From positions 1 to 31,163 of the IMG/VR virus record IMGVR_UViG_3300021247_000346: a stretch of 31,163 nucleotides of DNA; one strand, written 5' to 3'. The position numbers and the translations under genes were made by a program. Positions 1 through 7,662 of this stretch are shown here, one piece after another. Under the pieces are notes generated by a model. It was not told where the DNA came from, searched no databases, and saw only the letters and a list, made by a program, of their open reading frames with translations. Numbering within the stretch: the first letter of the stretch is position 1; each line of letters begins with the position of its first letter. Source of the DNA: a virus.

Positions 1-1196
1 TGTACAACTATTGGGTCAGCCAGGAGGCCGAAATGCTGGCCCTGGCCCCCAAGGCCCCGTTCATCGGCTACGGCGGGCAGTTCGAGGGCTACGAGCAACA
101 GTGGAAGACGGCCAACACGACGAACTGGCCATATCTGGAGGTCAATCCCGACGTCACTGACGGCGCTGGCAACCATCTGCCACTTCCGCAGCGCGCGCAG
201 CCGCCGATGGCGTCCAGCGGGCTCCTACAGGCCAAGGCGGGGGCTTCTGACGACATCAAATCGACCACGGGGCAGTATGACTCCAGCCTTGGGGCGACCA
301 GCAACGAGCGGTCGGGCAAGGCCATCCTCGCCCGCGAGAAGCAGGGCGATACCGGCACTTACCACTACGTTGACAATCTGGCGCGCGCCATCCGTTACGT
401 GACGCGGCAACTGGTCGACCTGATCCCAAAAATCTACGACACCCAGCGCATCGCCCGCGTCGTCGGGCTCGACGGCGAAGTCAGCATGGTCAAGATCGAC
501 CCGGATCAACCCGAACCCGTCCGCCGCGTCGAGGACGAAGAAGGCAACCTGCTGCACAAGGTCTACAACCCTGGCATCGGCAAGTACGACGTCGTCGTCG
601 CCACCGGACCCAGCTACATGACCAAGCGCCAAGAGGCGCTGGACGGCATGGCGCAGCTGCTGCAAGGCAACCCGGAACTGTGGGCCACCGCAGGCGACCT
701 GTTCGTCAAGAATATGGATTGGCCGGGCGCACAGGAGATGGCCAAGCGGCTCCGCAAGGCCATCGACCCGCGTCTGCTGGCCGACGACGACAAGCCGCCG
801 GAATTGCAGCAGGCCGAACAGCAAATTCAGGCCATGGCGCAGGAACTCGACCAACTGCACGGCATGCTGCAGAACATCGGGCAGTCCATCGAAGCCCAGG
901 AACTCGACGTCAACAAGTTCGAGGCCACCATCAAGGCCTTCGACGCCGAAACCAAGCGCATCGCGGCGGTTCAAGCGTCCATGAGCCCCGAACAGATACA
1001 AGACATCGTCATGGGCACCGTCCACGGCATGATTACGTCGGGCGATCTGATCGGCGCGATGCCGGATCGTGAAAATCCAGCCGAACAGGAAGGTGAAGGC
1101 CTACTGATGGAGGCCCCGGAAGGCATGGGAGCCCCGGAAATGCCGCCTGAAGGGCAAGAAATGCCATACGAGGCACCGCAGGAGCCCATGCAATGA
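1..1196 (+). CDS. P22-type portal protein, 5' truncated
   Basis: C-terminal part of the dodecameric portal, the ring at the capsid vertex through which DNA is packaged and ejected. The reading frame is open from position 3 to the left edge, and the residues before the first visible Met (YNYWVSQEAE) continue the family sequence, so the true start is outside the window. The stretch LALAPKAPFIGYGGQFEGYE and the later GKYDVVVATGPSYMTKRQEA and KNMDWPGAQEMAKRLR are hallmarks of the P22 gp1-like portal family. A long Gln/Glu-rich helical segment (about positions 790-980) corresponds to the portal barrel region. The last 45 residues are rich in Glu, Pro, Gly and Met and probably disordered. The stop overlaps the next start by 4 bases (ATGA). 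Confidence 0.93.
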   Translation, partial: YNYWVSQEAEMLALAPKAPFIGYGGQFEGYEQQWKTANTTNWPYLEVNPDVTDGAGNHLPLPQRAQPPMASSGLLQAKAGASDDIKSTTGQYDSSLGATSNERSGKAILAREKQGDTGTYHYVDNLARAIRYVTRQLVDLIPKIYDTQRIARVVGLDGEVSMVKIDPDQPEPVRRVEDEEGNLLHKVYNPGIGKYDVVVATGPSYMTKRQEALDGMAQLLQGNPELWATAGDLFVKNMDWPGAQEMAKRLRKAIDPRLLADDDKPPELQQAEQQIQAMAQELDQLHGMLQNIGQSIEAQELDVNKFEATIKAFDAETKRIAAVQASMSPEQIQDIVMGTVHGMITSGDLIGAMPDRENPAEQEGEGLLMEAPEGMGAPEMPPEGQEMPYEAPQEPMQ

Positions 1197-1558
1197 CGAA
1201 ACCAGCCGATTTTGTGGGGTATTTGTTCCTCGCGCGCGACGTCGCGCACTCGGTGCACCTCAACACGCGCAGTTACGCCAAACACATGGCCCTGAGCGCG
1301 TTCTACACAGGTATTGTCGACCTCGCGGACGCGCTTGCGGAGGCCTATTCAGGCCGAAAAGGGCTGATCGGGCCCATCACTTTGCAGTCGGCCAAGAAAA
1401 CGGCTAATATCCTCGAGTTTCTGACGGACCAGATGGCTGATCTTGAACAGTGTCGCTACGACGCATTCGACAAGGCGGACACCCCCATTCAGAACATCAT
1501 TGACGAAATTGTCGGGCTGTATCTGTCCACCCTGTATAAGCTAAGGTTCCTGTCATGA
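1193..1558 (+). CDS. Small Dps/ferritin-like phage protein (DUF5856-like)
   Basis: 121 aa, mostly helical. The N-terminal half reads like a shortened Dps mini-ferritin: H19 and H22 in HSVHLNT (compare the Dps HWN motif), H31, D46 and E50. The H31-D46 (15) and D46-E50 (4) spacings equal those of the Dps ferroxidase ligands, and only the Dps Asp four residues after the second His is replaced (S35). From memory it resembles the phage family DUF5856; that name was not checked. It is coupled to the portal gene by ATGA and to the next gene by a 4-base overlap, so it is expressed with the head genes. Iron binding or a virion role is inference. Confidence 0.75.
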   Translation: MTKPADFVGYLFLARDVAHSVHLNTRSYAKHMALSAFYTGIVDLADALAEAYSGRKGLIGPITLQSAKKTANILEFLTDQMADLEQCRYDAFDKADTPIQNIIDEIVGLYLSTLYKLRFLS

Positions 1559-1851
1559 TCAAAGACATCACCTCCGTCTACGGCTACCAGCAAATCGTTG
1601 GTTTGGCCGCGTCCACGGCTCTGACCATTCCTACGAGGGACCTTAACGGGCTTGGCGGCACACCGTCGGTAGCCATTATCGTGCCGGAGACGCAAGGCGT
1701 GCGCTGGCGCGACGACGGCGTCGCTCCGACCGCGACCGTCGGCATGCCCCTGGCTGTCGGCGCAACGCTGGTCTACGATGGCGACCTGACCAAAATCCGC
1801 TTCTTTCAGCAGGCGGCGACCGCCACCCTCAATGTGAGCTACTACAAATGA
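1555..1851 (+). CDS. Small virion-associated protein, unknown function
   Basis: 98 aa, beta-rich by composition (many Val, Thr, Ala), no signal peptide or transmembrane segment. It starts with MIKDITSVYGYQQI and ends with a likely strand, ATLNVSYYK. It overlaps both neighbours by 4 bases, between the portal and the scaffold, which suggests a head-completion or decoration role. I do not recognise a defined family, so the function is positional inference. Confidence 0.8.
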   Translation: MIKDITSVYGYQQIVGLAASTALTIPTRDLNGLGGTPSVAIIVPETQGVRWRDDGVAPTATVGMPLAVGATLVYDGDLTKIRFFQQAATATLNVSYYK

Positions 1852-2303
1852 ACGTCCTTCCTGCTGGCGGCAGCGTCGTAGTCGCATCAGGTACGATCAC
1901 CACGGTTTCGACCGTCACGACTGTCGGCACCGCAGGCGTGCCGCCCGTCCCGGCGACGCCTTATTTCGTCAACTCGGCGGCGACGACCAACGGCGCGCTG
2001 ATCCTGACCGGCACGTCGGGCCTTCAGGCTTTCTACGCCACCAACATCGGCGCAGCGGTGGCCTACGTGAAGCTGTACAACAAAGCCACGGCCCCGACGG
2101 TGGGGACGGACGTCCCCGAAATGATCATAGCCGTCCCCGCCGCTGTCGGCACCGTCGCAGGCGCGGCCACGTTGCCTATCGGCTACTCGGGTTTCCGTTT
2201 CCCTCTGGGCCTCGGCATCGCCATCACGGGCCTGATGGCTGACACGGACACAACGGCGGTCGCTGCCGGTCAGGTCAAGGTCAAACTTTCAAGGACTGTC
2301 TAA
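1848..2303 (+). CDS. Small beta-rich virion-associated protein
   Basis: 151 aa, rich in Ala, Val, Thr and Gly, with a low-complexity N-terminus (VVVASGTITTVSTVTTVGTA). The middle (GLQAFYATNIGAAVAYVKLY) and the C-terminal half look like a small beta-sandwich, as seen in head-decoration or fibre-associated proteins. It overlaps the upstream gene by 4 bases and is followed one base later by another short gene. No catalytic motif is seen. A structural role is inferred from composition and location. Confidence 0.8.
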   Translation: MNVLPAGGSVVVASGTITTVSTVTTVGTAGVPPVPATPYFVNSAATTNGALILTGTSGLQAFYATNIGAAVAYVKLYNKATAPTVGTDVPEMIIAVPAAVGTVAGAATLPIGYSGFRFPLGLGIAITGLMADTDTTAVAAGQVKVKLSRTV

Positions 2304-2304
2304 C

Positions 2305-2475
2305 ATGGCCAAGTTCGAAATCATCGCCGACGCCAAGCCCTACTACACCGTCAAGGTGTCGTTCGGGGGCCAGGAATTTACCCAAGCCCTTGTGTCGGAT
2401 AAGACCGGCAAGGCGCTGGAAACGCAGCTTCAGGCCTACGCCGACGACTACGAAGAGGCTTGGTCTGCCGCCTGA
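2305..2475 (+). CDS. Small hypothetical protein, 56 aa
   Basis: The ATG lies one base after the preceding stop. It encodes 56 residues beginning MAKFEIIADAKPYYTVKVSF and ending DDYEEAWSAA. The pattern is a short beta-hairpin-like N-terminus, then a helix (KTGKALETQLQAYADDYEEA). The codon pattern matches its neighbours and it is followed directly by a hairpin, consistent with the last gene of this transcription segment. Function is unknown. Confidence 0.7.
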   Translation: MAKFEIIADAKPYYTVKVSFGGQEFTQALVSDKTGKALETQLQAYADDYEEAWSAA

Positions 2476-2478
2476 TCG

Positions 2479-2504
2479 CCGCGCAACGGAAAAATGTTGC
2501 GCGG
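2479..2504 (+). terminator. Hairpin after portal-region genes
   Basis: A perfect 9-base-pair stem (CCGCGCAAC with GTTGCGCGG) and an 8-base A-rich loop, starting four bases after the 56-aa gene's stop. No good U-run follows, so it may be a weak or factor-assisted terminator, or an mRNA-stabilising stem upstream of the scaffold and coat genes. Confidence 0.5.
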
Positions 2505-2574
2505 ATCACGATTTCAGCGGATATATCTACCCACGTACTGATGCGTTTCATCAGGTGTTCTTACGGAACGGAAT
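2505..2574 (+). promoter_or_regulatory. Leader of scaffold/coat segment with small hairpin
   Basis: A gap that is AT-rich compared with its surroundings, between the hairpin and the scaffold start. It holds a second small hairpin (CTGATG with CATCAG, loop CGTTT, 2538-2554) and a purine-rich GGAACGGAA stretch just before the ATG that may serve as ribosome binding site. A promoter for the abundant scaffold and coat proteins would fit here, but I see no convincing -35/-10 pair. Confidence 0.3.
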
Positions 2575-3351
2575 ATGTCTGAGGCAACTCAAGAGACTGA
2601 ATTAGCGGTTGATACCGCGCCGGTACAGGAATTGACGGCGGCTCCTGAACCTGAAGTACACCAGCCGGAAGACGACGCGCCTGAAACGACCAAGACTTTC
2701 ACACAGGAAGAATTGGACGCCATTGTCGCCAAACGTCTAGCCCGAGAGCAGCGTAAATGGGACCGCGAACAGGCCCAACGCGCAGCGGAACGTAGTCCGG
2801 CCCCGGTTAACACCGACGACCTGTCACCAGATGATTTCGACTCTGTCGACGCCTACGCGGAAGCCCTGGCGGAACGCAAAGCCGAAGAACTTCTGGCAAA
2901 ACGTGACGCCGCCCGCCAGCAGTCCGCAGTTCTGGAAGCCGATCAAGACCGCGAAGAAGAAGCCCGGTCCAAGTACGACGACTTCGAAGAAGTTGCGTAC
3001 AACCCGAAGCTTCCGATCTCGGACGCGATGGCGCAATCCATCCAGTCTTCCGACATCGGGCCTGAGATAGCCTATCATCTAGGGTCCAACCCGAAGGAAG
3101 CCGAACGGATTTCCAAGTTGCCGCCGCTCTTGCAAGCCAAAGAGATTGGGAAGCTGGAGGCCGCATTGGTCGCTACGCCACCCACTCGACGAACTTCATC
3201 GGCTCCGGCTCCTATTGCACCCGTCACGGCGCGTACCTCCGGTACTCCGGCCTACGACACCACCGACCCACGGTCTGTAAAGACCATGACCACGTCGGAA
3301 TGGATCGAAGCCGACCGCCAGCGAATGCTCAAGAAGCTAGGGGCTAATTAA
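2575..3351 (+). CDS. Capsid scaffolding-like protein
   Basis: 258 aa, highly charged and predicted helical: an acidic N-terminus, then TFTQEELDAIVAKRLAREQR, a motif common to phage scaffold-type proteins encoded immediately before coat genes, then a long Glu/Lys/Arg/Ala coiled-coil region and a Pro/Ala/Thr-rich linker before a short basic C-terminal helix (ADRQRMLKKLGAN). In P22-like phages the basic C-terminus of scaffold binds the coat. It ends 23 bases before the coat gene. Assignment rests on composition and position; overall sequence similarity to P22 gp8 is not evident by eye. Confidence 0.75.
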   Translation: MSEATQETELAVDTAPVQELTAAPEPEVHQPEDDAPETTKTFTQEELDAIVAKRLAREQRKWDREQAQRAAERSPAPVNTDDLSPDDFDSVDAYAEALAERKAEELLAKRDAARQQSAVLEADQDREEEARSKYDDFEEVAYNPKLPISDAMAQSIQSSDIGPEIAYHLGSNPKEAERISKLPPLLQAKEIGKLEAALVATPPTRRTSSAPAPIAPVTARTSGTPAYDTTDPRSVKTMTTSEWIEADRQRMLKKLGAN

Positions 3352-3374
3352 CCTCTAATTCAGGAGACGCATTC

Positions 3375-4580
3375 GTGTCTAACTCCCTTCTGACTATCGA
3401 CATGATCACCCGCAAGGCGCTGGCGATCCTCGAAAACGAACTGGTCCTCACCCGCAACGTGAACCGCCAGTACGACGACAGCTTCGCGCAAGAAGGGGCC
3501 AAGATCGGCTCTACCCTGCGCATCCGCCTGCCCGACCGCGCCATTGTGACGGACGGCGCGGCTCTGCAAGTGCAGGACGACAACGAGCAGTACACCACGC
3601 TCACCGTCGCCAGCCAGAAGCATATCGGCGTGAACTTCACGTCCGCCGAACTGACCATGCAACTGGACGACTTCGCGGACCGCGTGCTGAAGCCCCGCAT
3701 CAGCCAGCTTGCCGCTTCCATCGACGCCGACGTGGCCTCCATCGCCTACAAGGGCATCTACAACTCGGTCGGCACCCCCGGCACCACCCCGGCCACTTCG
3801 TTCGCCCTGCTGCAAGCCCAGCAGAAGCTGAACGAATTTGCCACCCCCACGTCGCCCCGCTACGCCACCGTCAACCCGGCTGCCAACGCCGGTCTGGTCG
3901 AAGGCATGAAGGGCCTCTTCAATCCTGGCGGCACGATCAGCAACCAGTTCAAGAGCGGCATGATGGGCACGGGCGTGCTCGGCTACGACGAAATCAACAT
4001 GTCGCAGTCCGTTCGTGTTCACACGACCGGCAACTGGGGCACCACGATCACGTCGACCGGCACTATCTCGGCCCAGGGCACCACCTCCCTGCCGATCTCC
4101 TTCACCGGCACCGGCAGCACGTGGAAGGTCGGCGACGTCTTCACCATCGCCAACGTGTTCGCGGTCAACCCGCAAACCCGGGAGTCCACCGGCTCGCTCC
4201 AGCAGTTCGTCGTCACCGCCGACCTGACCGCGACCACCACGGGCACCCTGTCGATCTCTCCGGCGATCTACGTGGGCAACGTGGCCCTGGCTACCGTGAA
4301 CTCCTTCCCGCAAGCTGGCGCAGCTATCACCATGCTCGGGGCGGTCAGTTCGCAGTACGCGCAGAACCTCGTCTACCACAAGGACGCGATCACCTTCGCC
4401 ACCGCCGACCTGCTCCTGCCGCAAGGCGTGGACATGGCTTCCCGCCAGAACCACAACGGCATTTCGATGCGTATTGTTCGTCAGTACGACATCAACAATG
4501 ACCGCATGCCCTGCCGCATCGACGTGCTCTACGGCGCTGGCGTTATCCGTCCTTCGATGGCTGCCCGCCTCTGGGGCTAA
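3375..4580 (+). CDS. Major capsid (coat) protein, P22 gp5-like
   Basis: 401 aa, HK97-fold coat protein of the P22-coat type. It starts at GTG, with a good AGGAGA ribosome binding site 7 bases upstream. The N-terminal half carries the family pattern LPDRAIVTDGAALQVQDD, then VNFTSAELTMQLDDFADRVL and an Ala-rich helix (ISQLAASIDADVASIAYKGI). A Thr/Ser/Gly-rich beta segment (about residues 215-310) sits where P22 coat has its inserted I-domain. The C-terminus (MRIVRQYDINNDRMPCRIDV) is typical. It is preceded by the scaffold and followed by a strong hairpin, as expected for a very highly expressed gene. Confidence 0.92.
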   Translation: MSNSLLTIDMITRKALAILENELVLTRNVNRQYDDSFAQEGAKIGSTLRIRLPDRAIVTDGAALQVQDDNEQYTTLTVASQKHIGVNFTSAELTMQLDDFADRVLKPRISQLAASIDADVASIAYKGIYNSVGTPGTTPATSFALLQAQQKLNEFATPTSPRYATVNPAANAGLVEGMKGLFNPGGTISNQFKSGMMGTGVLGYDEINMSQSVRVHTTGNWGTTITSTGTISAQGTTSLPISFTGTGSTWKVGDVFTIANVFAVNPQTRESTGSLQQFVVTADLTATTTGTLSISPAIYVGNVALATVNSFPQAGAAITMLGAVSSQYAQNLVYHKDAITFATADLLLPQGVDMASRQNHNGISMRIVRQYDINNDRMPCRIDVLYGAGVIRPSMAARLWG

Positions 4581-4585
4581 CCTTC

Positions 4586-4609
4586 TAGCCCCCGGTTCGC
4601 CGGGGGCTA
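4586..4609 (+). terminator. Hairpin with UUCG tetraloop after coat gene
   Basis: Perfect 10-base-pair stem (TAGCCCCCGG with CCGGGGGCTA) closed by a TTCG tetraloop, beginning six bases after the coat stop. Only a weak T-rich stretch follows, so partial termination or 3'-end protection of the coat mRNA is as likely as full termination. Confidence 0.65.
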
Positions 4610-4634
4610 ACTTCCAATTTCAGGAGATTTTCAC

Positions 4635-5036
4635 ATGGCTCTTCCTTCTGTCGGTGGCGGGTATCAACTCGCGGACGGCAACGTCAATGAAATTGACTTC
4701 ACCAACATTGATGTTCCGCAAACCGCCACCTCCACCGCTACCCTGACTGTCGCCCAAATCACGGGCAACCTTCTGGTCGCCAACCCCAGCACCACCGCCG
4801 CCAGCTACACGCTGCCGACCGTGGCTCTGCTGGAAGCCACGCTTGTCAACAACAAGGTCGGCATGGCTTTCGAATTTAAGATCGTGAACCTGGGCACGTC
4901 TTCGGGCGCGCTCACCATCCTGGCCGGTACGGGCTGGACCCTCGTGGGGTCCGCTACCGTGCCGGTCACGTCTTCCGCGCAGTTCCTTGCCCGGAAGACC
5001 GGCGACGGTGCCTGGACTCTCTATACCATCGCCTAA
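4635..5036 (+). CDS. Putative head decoration or accessory virion protein
   Basis: 133 aa, beta-rich, preceded by a good CAGGAGA ribosome binding site and flanked by two strong hairpins, so it is its own small expression unit just after the coat gene. It contains a TLPT motif followed by alternating strands and ends AWTLYTIA. A similar short beta module (TLP ... W..R) closes the 6002-6679 protein. Position, size and composition suit a capsid decoration protein, but the family is not recognised. Confidence 0.75.
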   Translation: MALPSVGGGYQLADGNVNEIDFTNIDVPQTATSTATLTVAQITGNLLVANPSTTAASYTLPTVALLEATLVNNKVGMAFEFKIVNLGTSSGALTILAGTGWTLVGSATVPVTSSAQFLARKTGDGAWTLYTIA

Positions 5037-5042
5037 CCGGGC

Positions 5043-5084
5043 CCCGCCCTGCGTCACTCTCCAAGCGCAGGGCGGGTCTCTTTT
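5043..5084 (+). terminator. Rho-independent terminator
   Basis: Perfect 11-base-pair GC-rich stem (CCCGCCCTGCG with CGCAGGGCGGG), 12-base loop, followed at once by TCTCTTTT. This is the best canonical intrinsic terminator in the window; it closes the coat and decoration segment. Confidence 0.85.
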
Positions 5085-5098
5085 CAAGATTGAGGATC

Positions 5099-5287
5099 AT
5101 GGCTGAAATTTACCTGAAGCACCCTGTCCACGGCACGAAAGTTGCGACCGTAGACGCCGAAGCCGCCTATGACGAAAAGAACGGCTGGACCCGGTACGAC
5201 CCCGCAAACGTGGTATATGCGGACGGCGAGGTTTCTGGTAATGAGCTTAGACGACGCGGGCGCAGGCCGCTAACCCCCGAGGACTGA
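5099..5287 (+). CDS. Small hypothetical protein between head genes
   Basis: 62 aa from the ATG at 5099, which is preceded by TGAGGAT. An in-frame ATG at 5090 lies just after the terminator tail and has no ribosome binding site. The sequence MAEIYLKHPVHGTKVATVDA, with a central AAYDEKNGWTRYDP, is a type often found next to the P22 gp4-like gene. The basic C-terminus (RRRGRRPLTPED) may bind nucleic acid or the head. It ends two bases before the gp4-like gene. Function is unknown. Confidence 0.75.
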   Translation: MAEIYLKHPVHGTKVATVDAEAAYDEKNGWTRYDPANVVYADGEVSGNELRRRGRRPLTPED

Positions 5288-5288
5288 A

Positions 5289-5999
5289 ATGGCGACGGCA
5301 GGTGAACTGATAAACGGCGCGCTGCGGCTGATCGGTCAACTTGCCGAAGGTGAGACACCTTCGTCTGAGACGGCGCAAGACGCGCTTGCCGCCATGAACC
5401 AGATGATCGACTCCTGGAGCACGGAGCGCCTCGCCACATTCTCAACGCAGGATCAAGTGTTCACTTGGCCTGCTAACACCATCAGCCGCACGTTTGGGCC
5501 GACCGGCGATTTCGTCGGCAACCGGCCCGTTCAGTTGGACGACTCAACCTACTTCGTCGACAGTTCCAACGGCATTTCCTTCGGCATCAAGATTATCAAC
5601 CAGCAGCAGTACGATGGCATCGCCGTCAAGACTGTGACCAGCACATACCCGCAGGTCATCTGGCTGAACATGAACATGCCCGACATCGAAATGTATGTGT
5701 ACCCCGTGCCGACCAAGCCGCTGGAATGGCACTTCATTTCGGTCGATGAACTGGCGCAGGTCAGTACCCTGGTCGATGTGGTCAACCTGCCGCCCGGCTA
5801 CCTGCGCGCCTTTCGCTACAATCTGGCCTGCGAAATTGCCGCCGAATTCGGCGTAGAGCCGTCTCGCACCGTGCAGCGCATCGCCATGGCGTCCAAGCGC
5901 GACATCAAGCGCATCAACAGCCCTGGCGACATTATGTCTCTGCCGTACAGCATCGTCGGCACGCGGCAGCGATTCAACATATTCGCTGGAAACTACTAG
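5289..5999 (+). CDS. Tail accessory factor / head-to-tail adaptor, P22 gp4-like
   Basis: 236 aa. P22 gp4-family proteins form the ring under the portal that closes the packaged head and builds the neck. The N-terminal helices ([20 protein letters not shown] ... [17 protein letters not shown]) and the C-terminal helical part ([20 protein letters not shown]) match the family layout, with an inserted beta region between. The first half LRLIG...MI.SW pattern is the most diagnostic. The following gene starts two bases after its stop. Confidence 0.85.
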   Translation: MATAGELINGALRLIGQLAEGETPSSETAQDALAAMNQMIDSWSTERLATFSTQDQVFTWPANTISRTFGPTGDFVGNRPVQLDDSTYFVDSSNGISFGIKIINQQQYDGIAVKTVTSTYPQVIWLNMNMPDIEMYVYPVPTKPLEWHFISVDELAQVSTLVDVVNLPPGYLRAFRYNLACEIAAEFGVEPSRTVQRIAMASKRDIKRINSPGDIMSLPYSIVGTRQRFNIFAGNY

Positions 6000-6001
6000 C
6001 C

Positions 6002-6679
6002 ATGGCCAACACGAAGATCAGCGAACTGCCGACAGCGACAATCGCGGCGACGACGGACGTCATCCCTATCGTTCAAGGCGGCGTCACCAAGCAATTGACG
6101 AACGCGCGGCTGTTCACAGGCCCCACCGTATCGGGCGGTACATTCGCTGCGCCAACCGTTACCGGAGGCACGTTTACGTCGCCGACCATGGTGACGCCCG
6201 CGCTAGGTACGCCTGTCAGCGGTATTTTGACCAACGCGACAGGGCTGCCGCTCACGACGGGTGTAACGGGCGTTCTGCCCCGCGCCAATGGCGGCACAGG
6301 CTTGTCGACGGCGGGCACGCTGAACAACGTCCTGACGTCAGACGGCACGAACTGGATTTCCCGCGCGTCTACCGGCTTCAACCCGGCTGTGCGCAAGACC
6401 AGTAACTACACGATGGTGAACGGCGACGTCATCGCCGCCGATACGACGGGCGGCGCATGGACTTTGACGCTCCCTCCGTCTCCGGTTGAAGGAAATCGCG
6501 TCCTTGTGTTCGATGACGGCTCTACCGACACCGTCGCAGGGTTTGCGACCAACAACCTGACCGTCGCTCGCAACGGCAGCACCATTCAGGGCTTGGCGCA
6601 AGACCTGACCGTTTCGACCAAAGGCGTGTCCATCATTCTGGAATACGTCAACAGCACGTGGAGAGTTCGTCTTGGCTAA
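6002..6679 (+). CDS. Tail-fibre-like virion protein
   Basis: 225 aa. It begins [20 protein letters not shown] followed by [13 protein letters not shown], a start typical of phage fibre or baseplate-attached proteins. Two near-identical 10-residue units ([10 protein letters not shown] and [10 protein letters not shown]) lead into the common fibre segment [19 protein letters not shown] and then [13 protein letters not shown]. The C-terminal 80 residues form a beta module ending STWRVRLG. The multiple Gly/Thr repeats suggest a trimeric fibre-like shaft. It overlaps the next gene by 8 bases. The receptor is unknown. Confidence 0.8.
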   Translation: MANTKISELPTATIAATTDVIPIVQGGVTKQLTNARLFTGPTVSGGTFAAPTVTGGTFTSPTMVTPALGTPVSGILTNATGLPLTTGVTGVLPRANGGTGLSTAGTLNNVLTSDGTNWISRASTGFNPAVRKTSNYTMVNGDVIAADTTGGAWTLTLPPSPVEGNRVLVFDDGSTDTVAGFATNNLTVARNGSTIQGLAQDLTVSTKGVSIILEYVNSTWRVRLG

Positions 6680-7487
6680 TCTGGAAGCCCTGGTCCCGCT
6701 TGGCGGCGGCATGAAGCTGCTGGACCGTCAGGTCTTCACCGGCTCAGGTACATGGACAAAGCCCGCAGACTACGCGGGTAACGTGGCGGCGGGGGCTAGC
6801 AAGATTTGGGTCGCCCGCGTTATCGGCTCCGGCGCATCAGGGTCTGGCGGCGCAGTCGCATCCCCCGGCGCAGGCGGTCCTGGCGGGGGCTACACGCTGG
6901 ACTGGGGGGCTATATCCCTCGCTGGCGCGACAGAGACTGTTACCGTCGGCGCGTCTGTTGCAGGTTCTGCGGCGGGCGTCGCAGGTCTTCCCGGCAACCC
7001 ATCCAGCTTCGGCGCTTTGGTTGTTGCGGGCGGCGGCGGCGCTCCGGACACAGCTACGCCGGGGTCTATCGAGGCGCTACCCACGGGCGGCACCGGGACG
7101 TACCTCGGCGGCGGCGTGAATTACGCGCTTGGCAACGGAACCGCACTGAGCGCGCTCGGCAGTTGTAGCGCCGGCGGCGGCGGGGCTGGCGGCGGCGCTA
7201 CGGTCACGTCGGGGTCCAAGGGCGGCGATGGCACAACGGCGCTTGGCGGCGCTGGCGGCGTTACCGGCGCAACAGGGGCTAACGGCACCGCAGGCACAAA
7301 CAGCACGAAGAATGGCCCTGGCGGCGGCGGCGGCGGCGGCGGGCGCGGCTCCGCAGGTAACGGCGGTAGCGGCGGGGCTGGCGGCAACTACGGCGGCGGC
7401 GGCGGCGGCGGCGGACGCGGGTCGGTCGCTGGGGGTTCCGGCGGCGCGTCCGGCCCCGGTATCGTAGTTGTGGAGGTCTGGGGATGA
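6672..7487 (+). CDS. Glycine-rich tail protein, putative adhesin
   Basis: 271 aa with a TTG start at 6672 (GGAGAG 6 bases upstream); an internal ATG at 6711 is the alternative. After an N-terminal module ([11 protein letters not shown], typical of phage glycine-rich proteins), the body holds many GGG/GAGG runs, ending in long poly-Gly stretches, then a closing strand GIVVVEVWG. This is the glycine-rich domain seen in phage fibre tips. In the T-even S16 adhesin such runs pack as poly-glycine II helices and display specificity loops; a similar lattice is inferred here. It lies between a fibre-like gene and a small fibre-assembly-like gene. Confidence 0.82.
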   Translation: MANLEALVPLGGGMKLLDRQVFTGSGTWTKPADYAGNVAAGASKIWVARVIGSGASGSGGAVASPGAGGPGGGYTLDWGAISLAGATETVTVGASVAGSAAGVAGLPGNPSSFGALVVAGGGGAPDTATPGSIEALPTGGTGTYLGGGVNYALGNGTALSALGSCSAGGGGAGGGATVTSGSKGGDGTTALGGAGGVTGATGANGTAGTNSTKNGPGGGGGGGGRGSAGNGGSGGAGGNYGGGGGGGGRGSVAGGSGGASGPGIVVVEVWG

Positions 7488-7645
7488 GGTACGCAGTCGT
7501 TCTAGGCGGTGTCGTCCAGACCGTCGTCTTGTGGGACGGCGAGACGCAATGGACTCCGCCCGAAGGCTCTGAAGCTATTCAGTGCGGTGATGACGTCGCG
7601 ACCGGTTGGCTGTATGACGGGGTCGTATTCGCCGCACCGCAATAG
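7484..7645 (+). CDS. Small tail-fibre-associated protein, 53 aa
   Basis: Starts at an ATGA overlap with the glycine-rich gene. The 53 residues begin [20 protein letters not shown] and end TGWLYDGVVFAAPQ. The pattern 'V..VVLWDG...W.PPEG...GW.YDG.VF..P' is common in short phage proteins encoded directly after tail fibres and in the N-terminal part of tail-fibre assembly proteins. No chaperone domain follows, so it is either a minimal version or a separate small subunit. Confidence 0.8.
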   Translation: MRYAVVLGGVVQTVVLWDGETQWTPPEGSEAIQCGDDVATGWLYDGVVFAAPQ

Positions 7646-7662
7646 GTCTCGGGATTGAGTAG

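Noticed and set aside
7141-7440. GGC-repeat tract as a CRISPR array or tandem DNA repeat
   Set aside because: No regular repeat-spacer pattern; the repeats are codon-level glycine runs within a coding region.
6806-7467. Long frames on both strands across the glycine-rich gene (Arg-rich, Ala-rich and Pro-rich peptides)
   Set aside because: They are by-products of the GGC-rich repeat DNA read in other frames; low complexity, no ribosome binding sites, and they conflict with the coupled gene order.
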